Shown here: piece after piece, positions 46,199-56,287 of the stretch
Position numbering within the stretch: the first letter of the stretch is position 1
Layout of the letters: each line of letters begins with the position of its first letter
Source: Rhodococcus gordoniae
GTDB lineage: Bacteria; Actinomycetota; Actinomycetes; Mycobacteriales; Mycobacteriaceae
Direction: 5' to 3'
Length of the DNA: 64,000 nt
Assembly: GCF_001646655.1 (NCBI RefSeq)
Contig: NZ_LPZN01000013.1
Coordinates: 62,001 to 126,000 of the forward strand
Notes under the pieces: model-generated
Told to the model about the DNA's origin: nothing
Database searches by the model: none
What the model saw: only the letters and a program-made list of their open reading frames with translations
Program-made: the position numbers and the translations under genes

Positions 46199-46390
46199 TC
46201 AGCCGCGGACGACCTTGCCGGCCTTGAGGCAGGAGGTGCACACGTTCATCTTGCGGGTGTTGCCCGGTGCAACCTGAGCGCGCACGCTCTGGATGTTCGG
46301 GTTCCAGCGACGGTTGGTACGCCGGTGCGAGTGCGAGACCGACTTCCCGAAGCCGGGGCCCTTGGCGCATACGTCGCAGACGGCAGCCAT
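46199..46390 (-). CDS. rpmB: 50S ribosomal protein bL28
   Basis: A 63-residue L28 with both zinc-ligand pairs (CDVC and CTSC), so it is the zinc-containing form rather than the zinc-independent paralogue. [17 protein letters not shown] is the RNA-binding core. AAGGAG precedes the ATG. It is divergent from the DAK2 gene, the usual arrangement in Gram-positive bacteria. Confidence 0.96.
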   Translation of the reverse strand: MAAVCDVCAKGPGFGKSVSHSHRRTNRRWNPNIQSVRAQVAPGNTRKMNVCTSCLKAGKVVRG

Positions 46391-46590
46391 GTCGCGAACT
46401 CCTTGTGTCTAGTGGATAGATCTTCTGTCTGTGTTGTTTCACCCTGCAAACACGGGGAACGAGCCGCCCGTGCGAGGCAACCCGGCAAGCTTAGCGAACT
46501 CGAGTGCGGATGGCCAAACCGGACGCCGGGACGGCTCGCGGCTAACCTGTTCGCCAGGGCTCGGCACCGTGGCGATCGGTACCCATCGTA

Positions 46591-48315
46591 GTGGCGGATG
46601 CGGCCCGGAGGCGAGAGGCGAAGGGGGTGGAATCGTTGCTCGAAGCCGAGGACACGGTGGATGGGCGAGCGCTGCGCAGGTGGGTGGAGTTCGGTGTGGA
46701 CGCGCTCGAACAGCGCCGGGCCGAGATCAACTCGCTCAACGTCTTCCCGGTGCCCGACGGCGACACCGGAAACAACCTGCTCAGCACCCTGCAGGCCGCC
46801 GCGGCCCGGATCGGTGGCCCCGCGGACGGCGCGCTCACCGCGTCCGACGTCGCCGAGGGGCTCGCACGCGGTGCCTTCACCGGCGCCCGGGGCAATTCGG
46901 GGATCATCCTTGCGCAGGCCCTGCGCGGTGTGGCCGACGCAGTCGCCGGGCTGACGACCGTCGGCGCCGCGGATCTCGCCGCCGCACTCTCGAACGCCGC
47001 GGCACTCGTGACCGGAGCGCTCAGCGCGCCCGCGAAGGGCACGATCGTCAGCGTCCTCGAAGCCGCAGCCGACGGTGCCGCCCGTGCTGCCGCGGAGACC
47101 GACCCGACCGTGTGCGAGGTGGTCGTCGCGAGCGCCGACGCCGCTGCCGACGCGCTGCAGCGCACCACCACCCAGCTCGACGTCCTCGCCGAGGCGGGGG
47201 TGGTCGACGCCGGCGGTCTCGGCCTGCTCGTGCTGCTCGACTGCCTGGTCGAGGTCACCACGGGAACGCGCCCCGACCGCCGGATGGTGCTCGCCGGTGC
47301 CTCGCGTCCCGTGGTCGAACCCGAGGTCGTCGACGACCGCCACGACAGCGACCAGCAGGAGTACGAGGTGATGTATCTCGTCGAGAATTCCGACGGCACG
47401 CGCATCGACGCCCTGCGTTCCCATCTCGACGCACTGGGAGACTCCGTGGCGATCGTCGCCGGGGAATCGGGTTGCTGGTCCGTGCACGTGCACTGCTGCG
47501 ATCCGGGAGCAGCGGTCGAGGCCGGTCTCGCGGCGGGCGCCCTGCGCCGCATCGACATCACGTGCTTCGCGCTCGAGTCCGCACGTCGCGGGTGCGGCGA
47601 CGGAGCCGCCGCGTCGGGCACGGCCGCAGTCCCGGCGCACACCCACACGGCGGGGGAGCAGTCCCGCGCGGTCCTCGCGGTGGTCGGCGGCGACGGTGCT
47701 GCCGAACTGTTCGAAGCGGAGGGCGCGCAGGTGCTGCGGGCGGAGGAGATCTCCGTCCCGGACGAGCTGCTCGCGGCGATCCGGGCACTGCCGAGCCGGG
47801 ACGTCCTCGTGCTCCCCAACGGTGCGCTCTCCGCGCAGGACGTCGTCGCCGTGGGCGCCCGGGCGCGGCGGGAGGACTGCGACGTGATGTTCCTGCCGTC
47901 GTCCTCGGTGGTCCAGGGACTGGCGTCGTTGGCCGTGCACGATCCGATGCGGGCCACCGTCGACGACGCGTTCGCGATGTCGGAGGCGGCGTCGTGCGTG
48001 CGCTGGGGATCGCTGCGGTACGCGAACGAACGTGCTCTGACCTGGGTCGGAACGTGCGAGCCCGGCGACAGTCTCGGCCTCGCCGGCCACGATGTCGTAG
48101 TGATCGAGCATGATCTGGTGACAGCGGGAGCATCGCTGCTCGACAGGCTTCTCGCCGCGGGCGGCGAGCTCGTGACGATGCTGGTCGGTGCCTATGCTCC
48201 CGACGGACTCGTCGAGCAACTGGCCGACCATCTCGATCGCCGCCACCCGGAGATCGACGTGGTGGTCTATCAGGGCGGTCAGCGCAGCGACCTGCTGCAG
48301 CTCGGCGTCGAGTAG
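46591..48315 (+). CDS. DAK2 domain fatty-acid kinase-like protein (FakA/YloV family)
   Basis: A 574-residue protein. The N-terminal DhaL-like kinase domain has FPVPDGDTGNNLLSTL, with metal-binding aspartates, and GARGNSGIILAQ. The middle and C-terminal domains include YEVMYLVENSDGT and VLPNGALSAQDVV, as in FakA, which phosphorylates FakB-bound fatty acids. A DegV/FakB partner is not in the window. Start uncertain: GTG 46591 or GTG 46627, the latter with GAGAGG and AAGGGG before it. It directly precedes recG, a conserved pair. Confidence 0.85.
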   Translation: MADAARRREAKGVESLLEAEDTVDGRALRRWVEFGVDALEQRRAEINSLNVFPVPDGDTGNNLLSTLQAAAARIGGPADGALTASDVAEGLARGAFTGARGNSGIILAQALRGVADAVAGLTTVGAADLAAALSNAAALVTGALSAPAKGTIVSVLEAAADGAARAAAETDPTVCEVVVASADAAADALQRTTTQLDVLAEAGVVDAGGLGLLVLLDCLVEVTTGTRPDRRMVLAGASRPVVEPEVVDDRHDSDQQEYEVMYLVENSDGTRIDALRSHLDALGDSVAIVAGESGCWSVHVHCCDPGAAVEAGLAAGALRRIDITCFALESARRGCGDGAAASGTAAVPAHTHTAGEQSRAVLAVVGGDGAAELFEAEGAQVLRAEEISVPDELLAAIRALPSRDVLVLPNGALSAQDVVAVGARARREDCDVMFLPSSSVVQGLASLAVHDPMRATVDDAFAMSEAASCVRWGSLRYANERALTWVGTCEPGDSLGLAGHDVVVIEHDLVTAGASLLDRLLAAGGELVTMLVGAYAPDGLVEQLADHLDRRHPEIDVVVYQGGQRSDLLQLGVE

Positions 48316-48360
48316 CCGGTGCGCCGCGAGGCCACCGCACGAGTAGCGGAAGGGACGGCA

Positions 48361-50652
48361 GTGGCGACACTCGCGGACCGGCTCGATCATGTCCTCGGCC
48401 GCAAGACGGCGGACGCCTTGCACGACGCGTTCGGGATGGCCACCGTCGAGGATCTGCTGCGGCACTATCCGCACCGCTACGCCACCCAGGGCGCCGAGCT
48501 CGGTGAGAGCCGGCCCGAGGAGGGCCGGCACATCACGATCATCGCGCGGGTCGAATCGGCGCAGGAGGTGCCGATGAAGTCCCGCGCCGGGAAGCGCCTC
48601 GCGGTGCGGCTGCGCTCCGATCGCCACAGCATCGACGTCACCTTCTTCAATCCGCACCGGGTCAAGCACAACATCAAGCCCGGTGTGCGCGCGATGTTCT
48701 CCGGCACCGTGAAGTACTTCCGCGACAAGTGGAGCCTGACCCACCCGAGCTATCTCGTGCTTCCCGAGCCGCGCGACGCGGACGATCTCGTCTCGGCGGC
48801 GCCCGCGCGGGTGCGGGGCGCCGGTGCCCTGGCGGGTCTCGCGCGTACCGCGCAGGACGGCTCCGGGGTGGACATGTCGGTCTTCGACCGCGCGCTGATC
48901 CCGATGTACCGCGCGACCCGCGAGGTGGAGTCGTGGACCGTCATGCGCTGCGTGCGGCAGGTGCTCGACCAGCTCGACCACGTCGACGATCCGCTGCCCG
49001 CGTGGGTCCGCGACGAGCACGGCTTCGTGGGTCTCGACGATGCCCTGCGATCGATCCACCTGCCCGACACGAAGCAGGAGATCGACCGGGCACGCGACCG
49101 CCTGCGGTTCGACGAGGCTGCCGCGGTGCAGCTCGTGCTCGCGGGCCGCCGGCACGACGTCGAGGTGCGTTCCGCGCCGTCCTGCCCGCACCGCGCGGAC
49201 GGGATCGCCGACGAGTTCGATCGGCGCCTGCCTTTCGAGCTGACGGCCGGTCAGCTCGCCGTGGCGGAGGAGATCTCCGCCGATCTGGCCCGAGAACACC
49301 CCATGAACCGATTGCTGCAGGGCGAGGTCGGTTCGGGCAAGACCATCGTCGCGCTGCGGGCGATGCTGCAGGTGATCGACTCCGGGCGGCAGTGCGCCCT
49401 GCTCGCACCCACCGAAGTGCTCGCGGCGCAGCACGCCCGCTCGTTGACCACGATGCTCGGCGACCTCGCGGCGGCGGGCGAACTGGGTGCCCACGAACTC
49501 GCGACCCGCGTGACCCTGTTGACCGGCTCGATGGGGGTCGCGCGCAAGCGGGCCGCGCTCAACGAGGCGGTGACGGGAGATGCCGGGATCGTCATCGGCA
49601 CCCACGCGCTCATCGAGGACAAGGTGCAGTTCTTCGACCTCGGTCTCGTGGTGATCGACGAGCAGCACCGGTTCGGCGTCGAGCAGCGCGACGCATTGCG
49701 GTCGCGCGGCCGCGACGGGGCGTCACCGCACGTGCTGGTGATGACCGCGACGCCCATCCCGCGCACCATCGCGATGACCGTGCTCGGCGACCTCGAGGTC
49801 TCGACCCTGCGCGAACTGCCCCGAGGGCGGTCGCCGATCGTCAGCCGCGTTGTCCCGGCGAAGGTGCACCCGACGTGGGTCGACCGGGCGTGGGAACGTA
49901 TCCGCGAAGAGGTCGCCGACGGGAGGCAGGCCTATGTGGTGTGCTCACGCATCGGCGACGGCGATTCCGACGACGACGCACTCCTCGATCCGGGCGCTCC
50001 CGAGCCGTCGGGCTCGGGGAAGGGCAAGCAGGCGCCACCCGAGACCACCTCGGTGCTCGAGCAGTTCGAGTTCCTGACCTCCGGTCCGCTGCGCGACCTG
50101 CGGGTGGGTCTGCTGCACGGCCGGTTGCCCGGCGACGAGAAGGACGCCGTGATGCAGGCCTTCAACGCGGCGGAGCTCGACGTGCTGGTGTGCACGACCG
50201 TCGTCGAGGTCGGTGTCGACGTGCCGAACGCGACGGTGATGGTGATCGTCGACGCCGACCGGTTCGGTGTCAGCCAGCTGCACCAGCTGCGCGGTCGCGT
50301 GGGCCGTGGTGGGCACCAGGGGCTGTGTCTGCTCGTGACCGACGCGAAACCAGGCACCCCGACGATGATGCGGCTCGAGGCCGTCGCCGGCACCACCGAC
50401 GGGTTCGAACTCGCCCAGCTCGATCTGCACTTGCGACGGGAGGGCGACGTCCTCGGGGTCGCCCAGTCCGGCACGGTGTCGACGCTCAGGTTGCTCTCGC
50501 TCGTCGACGACGCCGACGTCATCGAGGCGGCCCGCGACTTCTCCCGGACGGTGACCGAGAAGGATCCGGGCCTCGAACACCATCCGGGGCTCGCGAGCAT
50601 GGTGCGCGCGGCGCTCGACGCCGAGCGCGTCGAGTACCTCGACAAGTCCTGA
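48361..50652 (+). CDS. recG: ATP-dependent DNA helicase RecG
   Basis: A 763-residue replication-fork-reversing helicase. The N-terminal wedge/OB domain covers about 50-150. Helicase motifs: Walker A LLQGEVGSGKTIVAL, DEQHRFGVEQR, TATPIPRT, and motif VI QLRGRVGRGG. Start chosen at GTG 48361 because GGAAGGG precedes it and ATLADRLDHVLG opens the conserved region; GTG 48319 is an alternative. An insert of about 25 residues with DDDALLDPGAPEPSG lies between motifs IV and V, as in other actinobacteria. Confidence 0.95.
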   Translation: MATLADRLDHVLGRKTADALHDAFGMATVEDLLRHYPHRYATQGAELGESRPEEGRHITIIARVESAQEVPMKSRAGKRLAVRLRSDRHSIDVTFFNPHRVKHNIKPGVRAMFSGTVKYFRDKWSLTHPSYLVLPEPRDADDLVSAAPARVRGAGALAGLARTAQDGSGVDMSVFDRALIPMYRATREVESWTVMRCVRQVLDQLDHVDDPLPAWVRDEHGFVGLDDALRSIHLPDTKQEIDRARDRLRFDEAAAVQLVLAGRRHDVEVRSAPSCPHRADGIADEFDRRLPFELTAGQLAVAEEISADLAREHPMNRLLQGEVGSGKTIVALRAMLQVIDSGRQCALLAPTEVLAAQHARSLTTMLGDLAAAGELGAHELATRVTLLTGSMGVARKRAALNEAVTGDAGIVIGTHALIEDKVQFFDLGLVVIDEQHRFGVEQRDALRSRGRDGASPHVLVMTATPIPRTIAMTVLGDLEVSTLRELPRGRSPIVSRVVPAKVHPTWVDRAWERIREEVADGRQAYVVCSRIGDGDSDDDALLDPGAPEPSGSGKGKQAPPETTSVLEQFEFLTSGPLRDLRVGLLHGRLPGDEKDAVMQAFNAAELDVLVCTTVVEVGVDVPNATVMVIVDADRFGVSQLHQLRGRVGRGGHQGLCLLVTDAKPGTPTMMRLEAVAGTTDGFELAQLDLHLRREGDVLGVAQSGTVSTLRLLSLVDDADVIEAARDFSRTVTEKDPGLEHHPGLASMVRAALDAERVEYLDKS

Positions 50653-50674
50653 GTTACGTTCCGTACACCGTGCC

Positions 50675-50699
50675 GTGGAACCTCCGGTGAGGTTTCCAC
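50675..50699 (+). terminator. Terminator after recG
   Basis: GTGGAACCTC pairs with GAGGTTTCCAC across a 4-nt loop, with one bulged base, 22 nt after the recG stop. Confidence 0.55.
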
Positions 50700-50822
50700 C
50701 ACCCTCCCCGGAACGTTGACAGCGTGTTACGGACGGTCCCACTGCATCGTTCCAGTCGTGCCGTCCGGCCACTCCGTCCCACGATGTGGAATGCGCGTCG
50801 AAGGCGGAATGTTACGTCGCGG

Positions 50823-50828
50823 TACCGT
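50823..50828 (+). promoter_or_regulatory. -10 box TACCGT, predicts leaderless pyc transcript
   Basis: TACCGT lies 6 nt before the ATG at 50835. No ribosome-binding site is visible. Confidence 0.45.
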
Positions 50829-50834
50829 CGACCA

Positions 50835-53800
50835 ATGTTCTCGAAAGTGCTTGTCGCCAACCGTGGCGAGATCGCGATCCGTGCCTTCCGTGCCGCCTAC
50901 GAACTGGGTGCCGGGACGGTCGCGGTGTTCCCGTACGAAGACCGGAACTCCCTGCACCGGTTGAAGGCCGACGAGGCCTATCAGATCGGTGACGAGGGGC
51001 ACCCGGTCCGCGCATACCTGTCGGTCGAGAAGGTCGTCGAAGCGGCCGTGTCGGCCGGAGCCGACGCGATCTATCCCGGCTACGGTTTCCTGTCCGAGAA
51101 CCCGGACCTCGCCGCGGCGTGCGCGGACGCGGGCATCACCTTCGTCGGCCCCTCGGCGGAGATCCTGGAGCTGACCGGGAACAAGGCCCGCGCGATCGCC
51201 TCGGCGAAGGCCGCAGGTCTGCCGGTGCTGGCGTCGTCGGAGCCGTCCTCGGATGTCGACGCGCTGATCGCCGCGTCGGAGTCGATGAACTTCCCGGTCT
51301 TCGTCAAGGCCGTCGCCGGTGGTGGCGGACGCGGCATGCGCCGGGTCGCCGAGCCCTCCCAGCTGCGCGAAGCGATCGAAGCCGCCTCCCGCGAGGCCGA
51401 CGCGGCCTTCGGTGATCCCACCGTCTTCCTGGAGCAGGCCGTGGTCAACCCGCGGCACATCGAGGTACAGATCCTCGCCGACAAGTACGGCAACGTCATC
51501 CACCTGTACGAGCGCGACTGCTCGGTGCAGCGCCGGCACCAGAAGGTCATCGAGCTCGCCCCGGCCCCGAATCTCGACCCGGAGTTGCGCGACCGAATCT
51601 GCGCCGACGCCGTCGCATTCGCCGAGGAGATCGGCTACCAGTGCGCGGGCACCGTCGAATTCCTCGTCGACGAGCGCGGCAACCACGTGTTCATCGAGAT
51701 GAATCCCCGGATCCAGGTCGAGCACACGGTCACCGAAGAGATCACCGACGTCGACCTCGTGCAGTCGCAGCTGCGCATCGCCGCCGGCGAGTCGCTCGCC
51801 GATCTGGGTCTGTCACAGGAGAGCATCACCATCCGCGGCGCGGCGCTGCAGTGCCGCATCACGACCGAGGATCCCGCCAACGGGTTCCGCCCGGACACCG
51901 GTCGTATCACCGGTTACCGCACCCCGGGTGGTGCCGGCATCCGTCTCGACGGCGGCACCTCGGTCGGCGCGGAGATCTCCGCCCACTTCGACTCGATGCT
52001 CGTCAAGCTCACCTGCCGCGGCCGGACGTTCGAGACCGCTGTCGCCCGTGCCCGCCGCGCGGTTGCCGAGTTCCGCATCCGCGGTGTCGCGACGAACATC
52101 CCCTTCCTGCAGGCCGTGCTCGACGACGCCGACTTCCGCGACGGACACGTCACCACCTCGTTCATCGAGGAACGTCCGCAGCTGCTGACGCTGCGTTCGT
52201 CCGCCGACCGCGGCACCAAGATCCTGAACTACCTCGCCGACGTGACGGTCAACAAGCCGCACGGCGAGCGCCCCACCACGCTCTACCCGCACGACAAGCT
52301 GCCCGTGATCGACCTGAGCGCCGCGCCGCCGGCCGGTTCGCGGCAGCGGCTGCTCGAACTCGGACCCGAGGGCTTCGCCCGTGCGCTGCGTGAGCAGAAG
52401 TCCATCGGCGTCACCGACACCACCTTCCGCGACGCGCACCAGTCGCTGCTCGCGACCCGTGTGCGCAGCAAGGACCTGCTGACGGTCGCCGGGCACGTGG
52501 CCCGGATGACCCCGCAGCTCCTCTCGATCGAGGCGTGGGGCGGCGCGACCTACGACGTCGCTCTGCGCTTCCTGCACGAGGATCCGTGGGAGCGGTTGGC
52601 CGCGCTGCGCGAGGCGATCCCGAACATCAACCTGCAGATGCTGCTGCGGGGACGCAACACCGTCGGCTACACCCCCTACCCGGAGGCCGTGACCCGCGCG
52701 TTCGTGCAGGAGGCCGCGGACACGGGCATCGACATCTTCCGCATCTTCGACGCGCTGAACAACGTCGACCAGATGCGTCCGGCGATCGACGCGGTGCGCG
52801 AGACCGGCACCACGCTCGCCGAGGTCGCGATGTCCTACACCGGCGACCTGTCGAACCCGGACGAGACGATCTACACGCTCGACTACTACCTGCGGTTGGC
52901 CGAGGAGATCGTCGAGGCCGGTGCACACGTGCTCGCCATCAAGGACATGGCCGGTCTGCTGCGCGCCCCGGCCGCCGCGACGCTCGTCTCGGCGCTGCGC
53001 AGCAACTTCGACCTGCCGGTCCACGTGCACACCCACGACACTCCGGGTGGGCAGCTCGCGACCTATCTTGCGGCCTGGCACGCCGGTGCCGACGCCGTCG
53101 ACGGTGCCTCCGCGGCGCTCGCCGGTACGACGAGCCAGCCCGCCCTGTCGGCGATCGTCGCCGCCGCGGCGAACAGCGAGTTCGACACCGGCCTCGACCT
53201 GCAGGCCGTGTGCGATCTCGAGCCGTACTGGGAGGCGCTGCGCAGGGTCTACGCACCGTTCGAGTCGGGGCTGCCCGCCCCGACCGGCCGCGTCTACACC
53301 CACGAGATCCCCGGCGGCCAGTTGTCGAACCTGCGCCAGCAGGCCATCGCGCTGGGACTCGGCGACCGCTTCGAGGAGGTCGAGGCCGCCTATGCCGGCG
53401 CCGACCGTCTCCTCGGCCGCCTGATCAAGGTCACCCCGTCGAGCAAGGTCGTCGGCGACCTCGCGCTGCACCTCGTCGGTGCCGGGGTCTCGGTCGACGA
53501 CTTCGCCGCCGAGCCCGGCAAGTACGACATCCCCGATTCGGTCATCGGCTTCCTGCGCGGCGACCTCGGCACCCCCGCCGGGGGCTGGCCCGAGCCGTTC
53601 CGCAGCAAGGCGCTGTCGGGCCGAGCCGAGCCCAAGCCGATCACCCCGCTCGCGCCCGAGGAGGAGAAGGCCCTCGGCGGCACCTCGGCCGAGCGTCGCC
53701 GCATGCTCAACCGCCTGCTGTTCCCCGGACCGGCCAAGGAGTTCGAACAGCACCGGGAGACCTACGGCGACACCACCGAGCTGTCGGCCAACCAGTTCTT

Positions 53801-54236
53801 CTACGGGCTGCGGCACGGCGAGGAGCACCGGGTGCGCCTGGACAAGGGCGTCGAACTGCTCATCGGTCTCGAAGCGATCTCCGACGCCGACGAGAAGGGC
53901 TTCCGCACGGTGATGTGCATCCTCAACGGGCAGCTGCGCCCGGTGTCGGTGCGCGACCGGTCGGTGGCCGCCGACATCCCGGCCGCGGAGAAGGCCGACC
54001 GCAACCATCCCGGTCACGTCGCCGCGCCGTTCGCCGGCACGGTCACCCTCGTGGTGTCCGAGGGCGACAGCGTCTCGGCGGGCGACACCGTCGCCACCAT
54101 CGAGGCGATGAAGATGGAGGCCGCGATCACCGCGCCGCGCGGCGGACGCATCACGCGTGTCGCGATCGGCCCGGTGCAACAGGTCGAAGGTGGCGACCTG
54201 CTCGTCGAGGTGTCCACGGGAGACAGCGCCGAGTGA
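50835..54236 (+). CDS. pyc: Pyruvate carboxylase
   Basis: An 1133-residue biotin enzyme converting pyruvate to oxaloacetate (anaplerosis). Domains: biotin carboxylase 1-450 with KAVAGGGGRGMRR ATP loop and FIEMNPRIQVEHTVTE, carboxyltransferase about 530-830 with TFRDAHQSLLATR, IEAWGGATYD and the metal site HVHTHDTPGG, and C-terminal biotin carrier domain with biotinyl lysine near residue 1093 (EAMKMEA). ATG 50835 gives the conserved MFSKVLVANRGEIA start. It overlaps rsmD by 4 nt (GTGA). Confidence 0.97.
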   Translation: MFSKVLVANRGEIAIRAFRAAYELGAGTVAVFPYEDRNSLHRLKADEAYQIGDEGHPVRAYLSVEKVVEAAVSAGADAIYPGYGFLSENPDLAAACADAGITFVGPSAEILELTGNKARAIASAKAAGLPVLASSEPSSDVDALIAASESMNFPVFVKAVAGGGGRGMRRVAEPSQLREAIEAASREADAAFGDPTVFLEQAVVNPRHIEVQILADKYGNVIHLYERDCSVQRRHQKVIELAPAPNLDPELRDRICADAVAFAEEIGYQCAGTVEFLVDERGNHVFIEMNPRIQVEHTVTEEITDVDLVQSQLRIAAGESLADLGLSQESITIRGAALQCRITTEDPANGFRPDTGRITGYRTPGGAGIRLDGGTSVGAEISAHFDSMLVKLTCRGRTFETAVARARRAVAEFRIRGVATNIPFLQAVLDDADFRDGHVTTSFIEERPQLLTLRSSADRGTKILNYLADVTVNKPHGERPTTLYPHDKLPVIDLSAAPPAGSRQRLLELGPEGFARALREQKSIGVTDTTFRDAHQSLLATRVRSKDLLTVAGHVARMTPQLLSIEAWGGATYDVALRFLHEDPWERLAALREAIPNINLQMLLRGRNTVGYTPYPEAVTRAFVQEAADTGIDIFRIFDALNNVDQMRPAIDAVRETGTTLAEVAMSYTGDLSNPDETIYTLDYYLRLAEEIVEAGAHVLAIKDMAGLLRAPAAATLVSALRSNFDLPVHVHTHDTPGGQLATYLAAWHAGADAVDGASAALAGTTSQPALSAIVAAAANSEFDTGLDLQAVCDLEPYWEALRRVYAPFESGLPAPTGRVYTHEIPGGQLSNLRQQAIALGLGDRFEEVEAAYAGADRLLGRLIKVTPSSKVVGDLALHLVGAGVSVDDFAAEPGKYDIPDSVIGFLRGDLGTPAGGWPEPFRSKALSGRAEPKPITPLAPEEEKALGGTSAERRRMLNRLLFPGPAKEFEQHRETYGDTTELSANQFFYGLRHGEEHRVRLDKGVELLIGLEAISDADEKGFRTVMCILNGQLRPVSVRDRSVAADIPAAEKADRNHPGHVAAPFAGTVTLVVSEGDSVSAGDTVATIEAMKMEAAITAPRGGRITRVAIGPVQQVEGGDLLVEVSTGDSAE

Positions 54237-54799
54237 CACGGATCGTCGCCGGCCGGGCCGGGGGGCGGCGCCTGAAGGTGCCGCCCCGCGGGACCAGGCC
54301 CACTTCCGAACGGGTCCGTGAGGCCTTGTTCAGTTCGCTCGACGCACGCATGGACATCGACGGTGCCGCAGTCCTCGACCTCTACGCGGGGTCGGGGGCT
54401 CTCGGCCTCGAGGCGCTGTCCCGCGGCGCCGAGCACGCGATGCTCGTCGAGTCCGACGCCAAGGCGGCGGGGGTGATCCGCGAGAACATCGCGACGGTCG
54501 GACTGCCGGGGGCGGTCTTGCGCACCGCGCCGGTGGCCGCCGTGCTCGCGGGTACCGCCGACCGGGTGTACGACCTCGTCCTCGCCGACCCGCCCTACGC
54601 CGTGACCGAGGAGGCCGTCACCGGAGTGCTCGAGGCGCTGGTGTCCGGCGGCTGGGTCGAGGACGGTTCGGTCGTCGTGGTCGAACGCTCGTCTCGGTCG
54701 CCGGAAACGGTGTGGCCGCAGGCATTCGAGGTCGGCAGGTCGCGGCGATACGGGGAGACGAGGGTGGAGATCGCCACCTGCTACGGTGCTGGATCATGA
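54233..54799 (+). CDS. rsmD: 16S rRNA (guanine(966)-N2)-methyltransferase RsmD
   Basis: A 188-residue methyltransferase. SAM-binding motif [18 protein letters not shown] and catalytic LADPPY. N-terminal [15 protein letters not shown] is conserved. The GTG start overlaps the pyc stop, and the stop overlaps the coaD start (ATGA), so pyc-rsmD-coaD is translationally coupled. It modifies 16S rRNA during 30S assembly. Confidence 0.95.
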   Translation: MTRIVAGRAGGRRLKVPPRGTRPTSERVREALFSSLDARMDIDGAAVLDLYAGSGALGLEALSRGAEHAMLVESDAKAAGVIRENIATVGLPGAVLRTAPVAAVLAGTADRVYDLVLADPPYAVTEEAVTGVLEALVSGGWVEDGSVVVVERSSRSPETVWPQAFEVGRSRRYGETRVEIATCYGAGS

Positions 54800-55287
54800 G
54801 CCGCGCGGTCTGCCCAGGATCCTTCGACCCGGTCACCAACGGACACCTCGACGTCATCGGCAGGGTCTCGGCCCAGTTCGACGAGGTCGTCGTGACCGTC
54901 ACGATCAATCCCAACAAGCAGGGGATGTTCACGATCGACGAACGCCTCGAGATGCTCACCGAGGCCACGGCGCACCTGCCGAACGTCACGATCGACGCCT
55001 GGCAGGGCCTGCTCGTCGACTACGCCCGCGAGCGGGGGATCACCGCGATCGTCAAGGGCCTGCGCGGCGCCAACGACTTCGACTACGAGCTGCAGATGGC
55101 GCAGATGAACCACAAGCTCACCGGCGTCGACACCCTGTTCGTCGCCACCAACCCGGTGTACAGCTACCTGTCGAGCTCGCTCGTCAAGGAAGTCGCGACC
55201 TACGGCGGCGATGTCTCCGACATGCTGCCGGGCACCGTGCACGCTCGTCTGCTCGCGCGCCTCGCCGAGCGGGCCGCCGCGAAATAG
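54796..55287 (+). CDS. coaD: Phosphopantetheine adenylyltransferase
   Basis: A 163-residue enzyme making dephospho-CoA from 4'-phosphopantetheine and ATP. The nucleotidyltransferase motif is [13 protein letters not shown] and the C-terminal [13 protein letters not shown] is conserved. It starts in the rsmD stop. Length matches the family. A hairpin terminator follows. Confidence 0.97.
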   Translation: MSRAVCPGSFDPVTNGHLDVIGRVSAQFDEVVVTVTINPNKQGMFTIDERLEMLTEATAHLPNVTIDAWQGLLVDYARERGITAIVKGLRGANDFDYELQMAQMNHKLTGVDTLFVATNPVYSYLSSSLVKEVATYGGDVSDMLPGTVHARLLARLAERAAAK

Positions 55288-55336
55288 ACAGCACCCCTCC
55301 CGCACGGTCTGTGACGGCCGGATCCCGACACACCGA

Positions 55337-55364
55337 GCGCAGGGCACACGAGCGTGCCCTGCGC
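55337..55364 (+). terminator. Terminator after coaD
   Basis: A perfect 11-bp stem (55337-55347 with 55354-55364) and 6-nt loop, 49 nt after the coaD stop. Confidence 0.75.
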
Positions 55365-55427
55365 TGCGGCAGACTGGACGGTGGCGCGTCCGCACCGGTC
55401 GCGCCGAGCGAGTGATTGGGGTTGGGC

Positions 55428-56186
55428 GTGTACCGGGTATTCGAGGCACTCGACGAGCTGGTCGCAATCGTCGAAGAGGCACGTAGCGTTCCGATGACGG
55501 CGAGCTGCGTGGTACCGCGCGGCGATGTCCTCGAGCTGCTCGACGACGTGCGCGACGCGCTGCCGCCCGAACTCGACGACGCACAGGACGTGCTCGATCA
55601 CCGCGACAAGCTGATCAACGACGCGCGGGCGCAGGCCGAGAAGACCGTCGGCGACGCCGACGAGGAGGCGCGCACCCTGCTCGAGGACGCGCGTACCGAC
55701 GCCGACCGCATGCTGGCGGACGCGAAGGCGCAGGCGGACCGGATGGTCAAGGAAGCACGCGCCCACGCCGACGAACTCGTGCGCGACGCTCAGGCCGAGG
55801 CCGACGACCTCGTAGCAGAGGGCAACAAGCAGTACGAGAGCGTGACCGGTCGCGCCCGCCTCGAGGCCGACCGCCTGGTCGAGTCCGGCCAGGCGTCGTA
55901 CGAGCGTTCCGTGGCCGAGGGCGAGGCCGAGAAGGCGCGCCTGGTGTCGCAGACGGAGGTCGTGCAGGCCGCGCACGCCGAGTCGGCTCGCGTCATCGAT
56001 TCGGCCCACGCCGAATCCGACCGCCTGCGGACGGAATGCGACGAGTACATCGACGGAAAGCTCTCGGAGTTCGAGGAACTGCTCGGCACCACCCTGCGGT
56101 CGGTCGGCCGCGGCCGGCAGCAGCTGCGGCTCTCGGGTGCCCCCGACTTCGCGGAGGCCGACCCTCGGGCGAGCCGCCGCCGCTGA
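55428..56186 (+). CDS. sepIVA: Septum-associated DivIVA-like protein SepIVA
   Basis: A 252-residue protein. It starts MYRVFEALDELVAIVEEAR, nearly identical to mycobacterial SepIVA (Rv2927c), followed by a long coiled coil (about residues 60-225) rich in Ala, Asp, Glu and Arg. SepIVA is a cytoplasmic DivIVA-domain protein needed for septation and envelope organisation in mycobacteria. GTG 55428 is chosen by homology; a TTG further upstream is in frame but unlikely. DUF177-rpmF-rnc follow. Confidence 0.88.
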   Translation: MYRVFEALDELVAIVEEARSVPMTASCVVPRGDVLELLDDVRDALPPELDDAQDVLDHRDKLINDARAQAEKTVGDADEEARTLLEDARTDADRMLADAKAQADRMVKEARAHADELVRDAQAEADDLVAEGNKQYESVTGRARLEADRLVESGQASYERSVAEGEAEKARLVSQTEVVQAAHAESARVIDSAHAESDRLRTECDEYIDGKLSEFEELLGTTLRSVGRGRQQLRLSGAPDFAEADPRASRRR

Positions 56187-56287
56187 TCGGCGGAATTTCC
56201 GCTCGTGCCGCCCATCGCGTATCATGGAGCGGTTGCCCTATCACGACCGAGTCGTGTTCTGCGTCGTCCGAAGAAGGTGAGTTCCCC

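Noticed and set aside
46246-49668. A 1140-codon minus-strand open frame opposite recG and the DAK2 gene
   Set aside because: Antisense shadow of real genes, rich in His, Arg and Val, with no family signature.
50716-50721. TTGACA as -35 of the pyc promoter
   Set aside because: No acceptable -10 lies 16-19 nt downstream; the TACCGT box next to the start codon is a better candidate.
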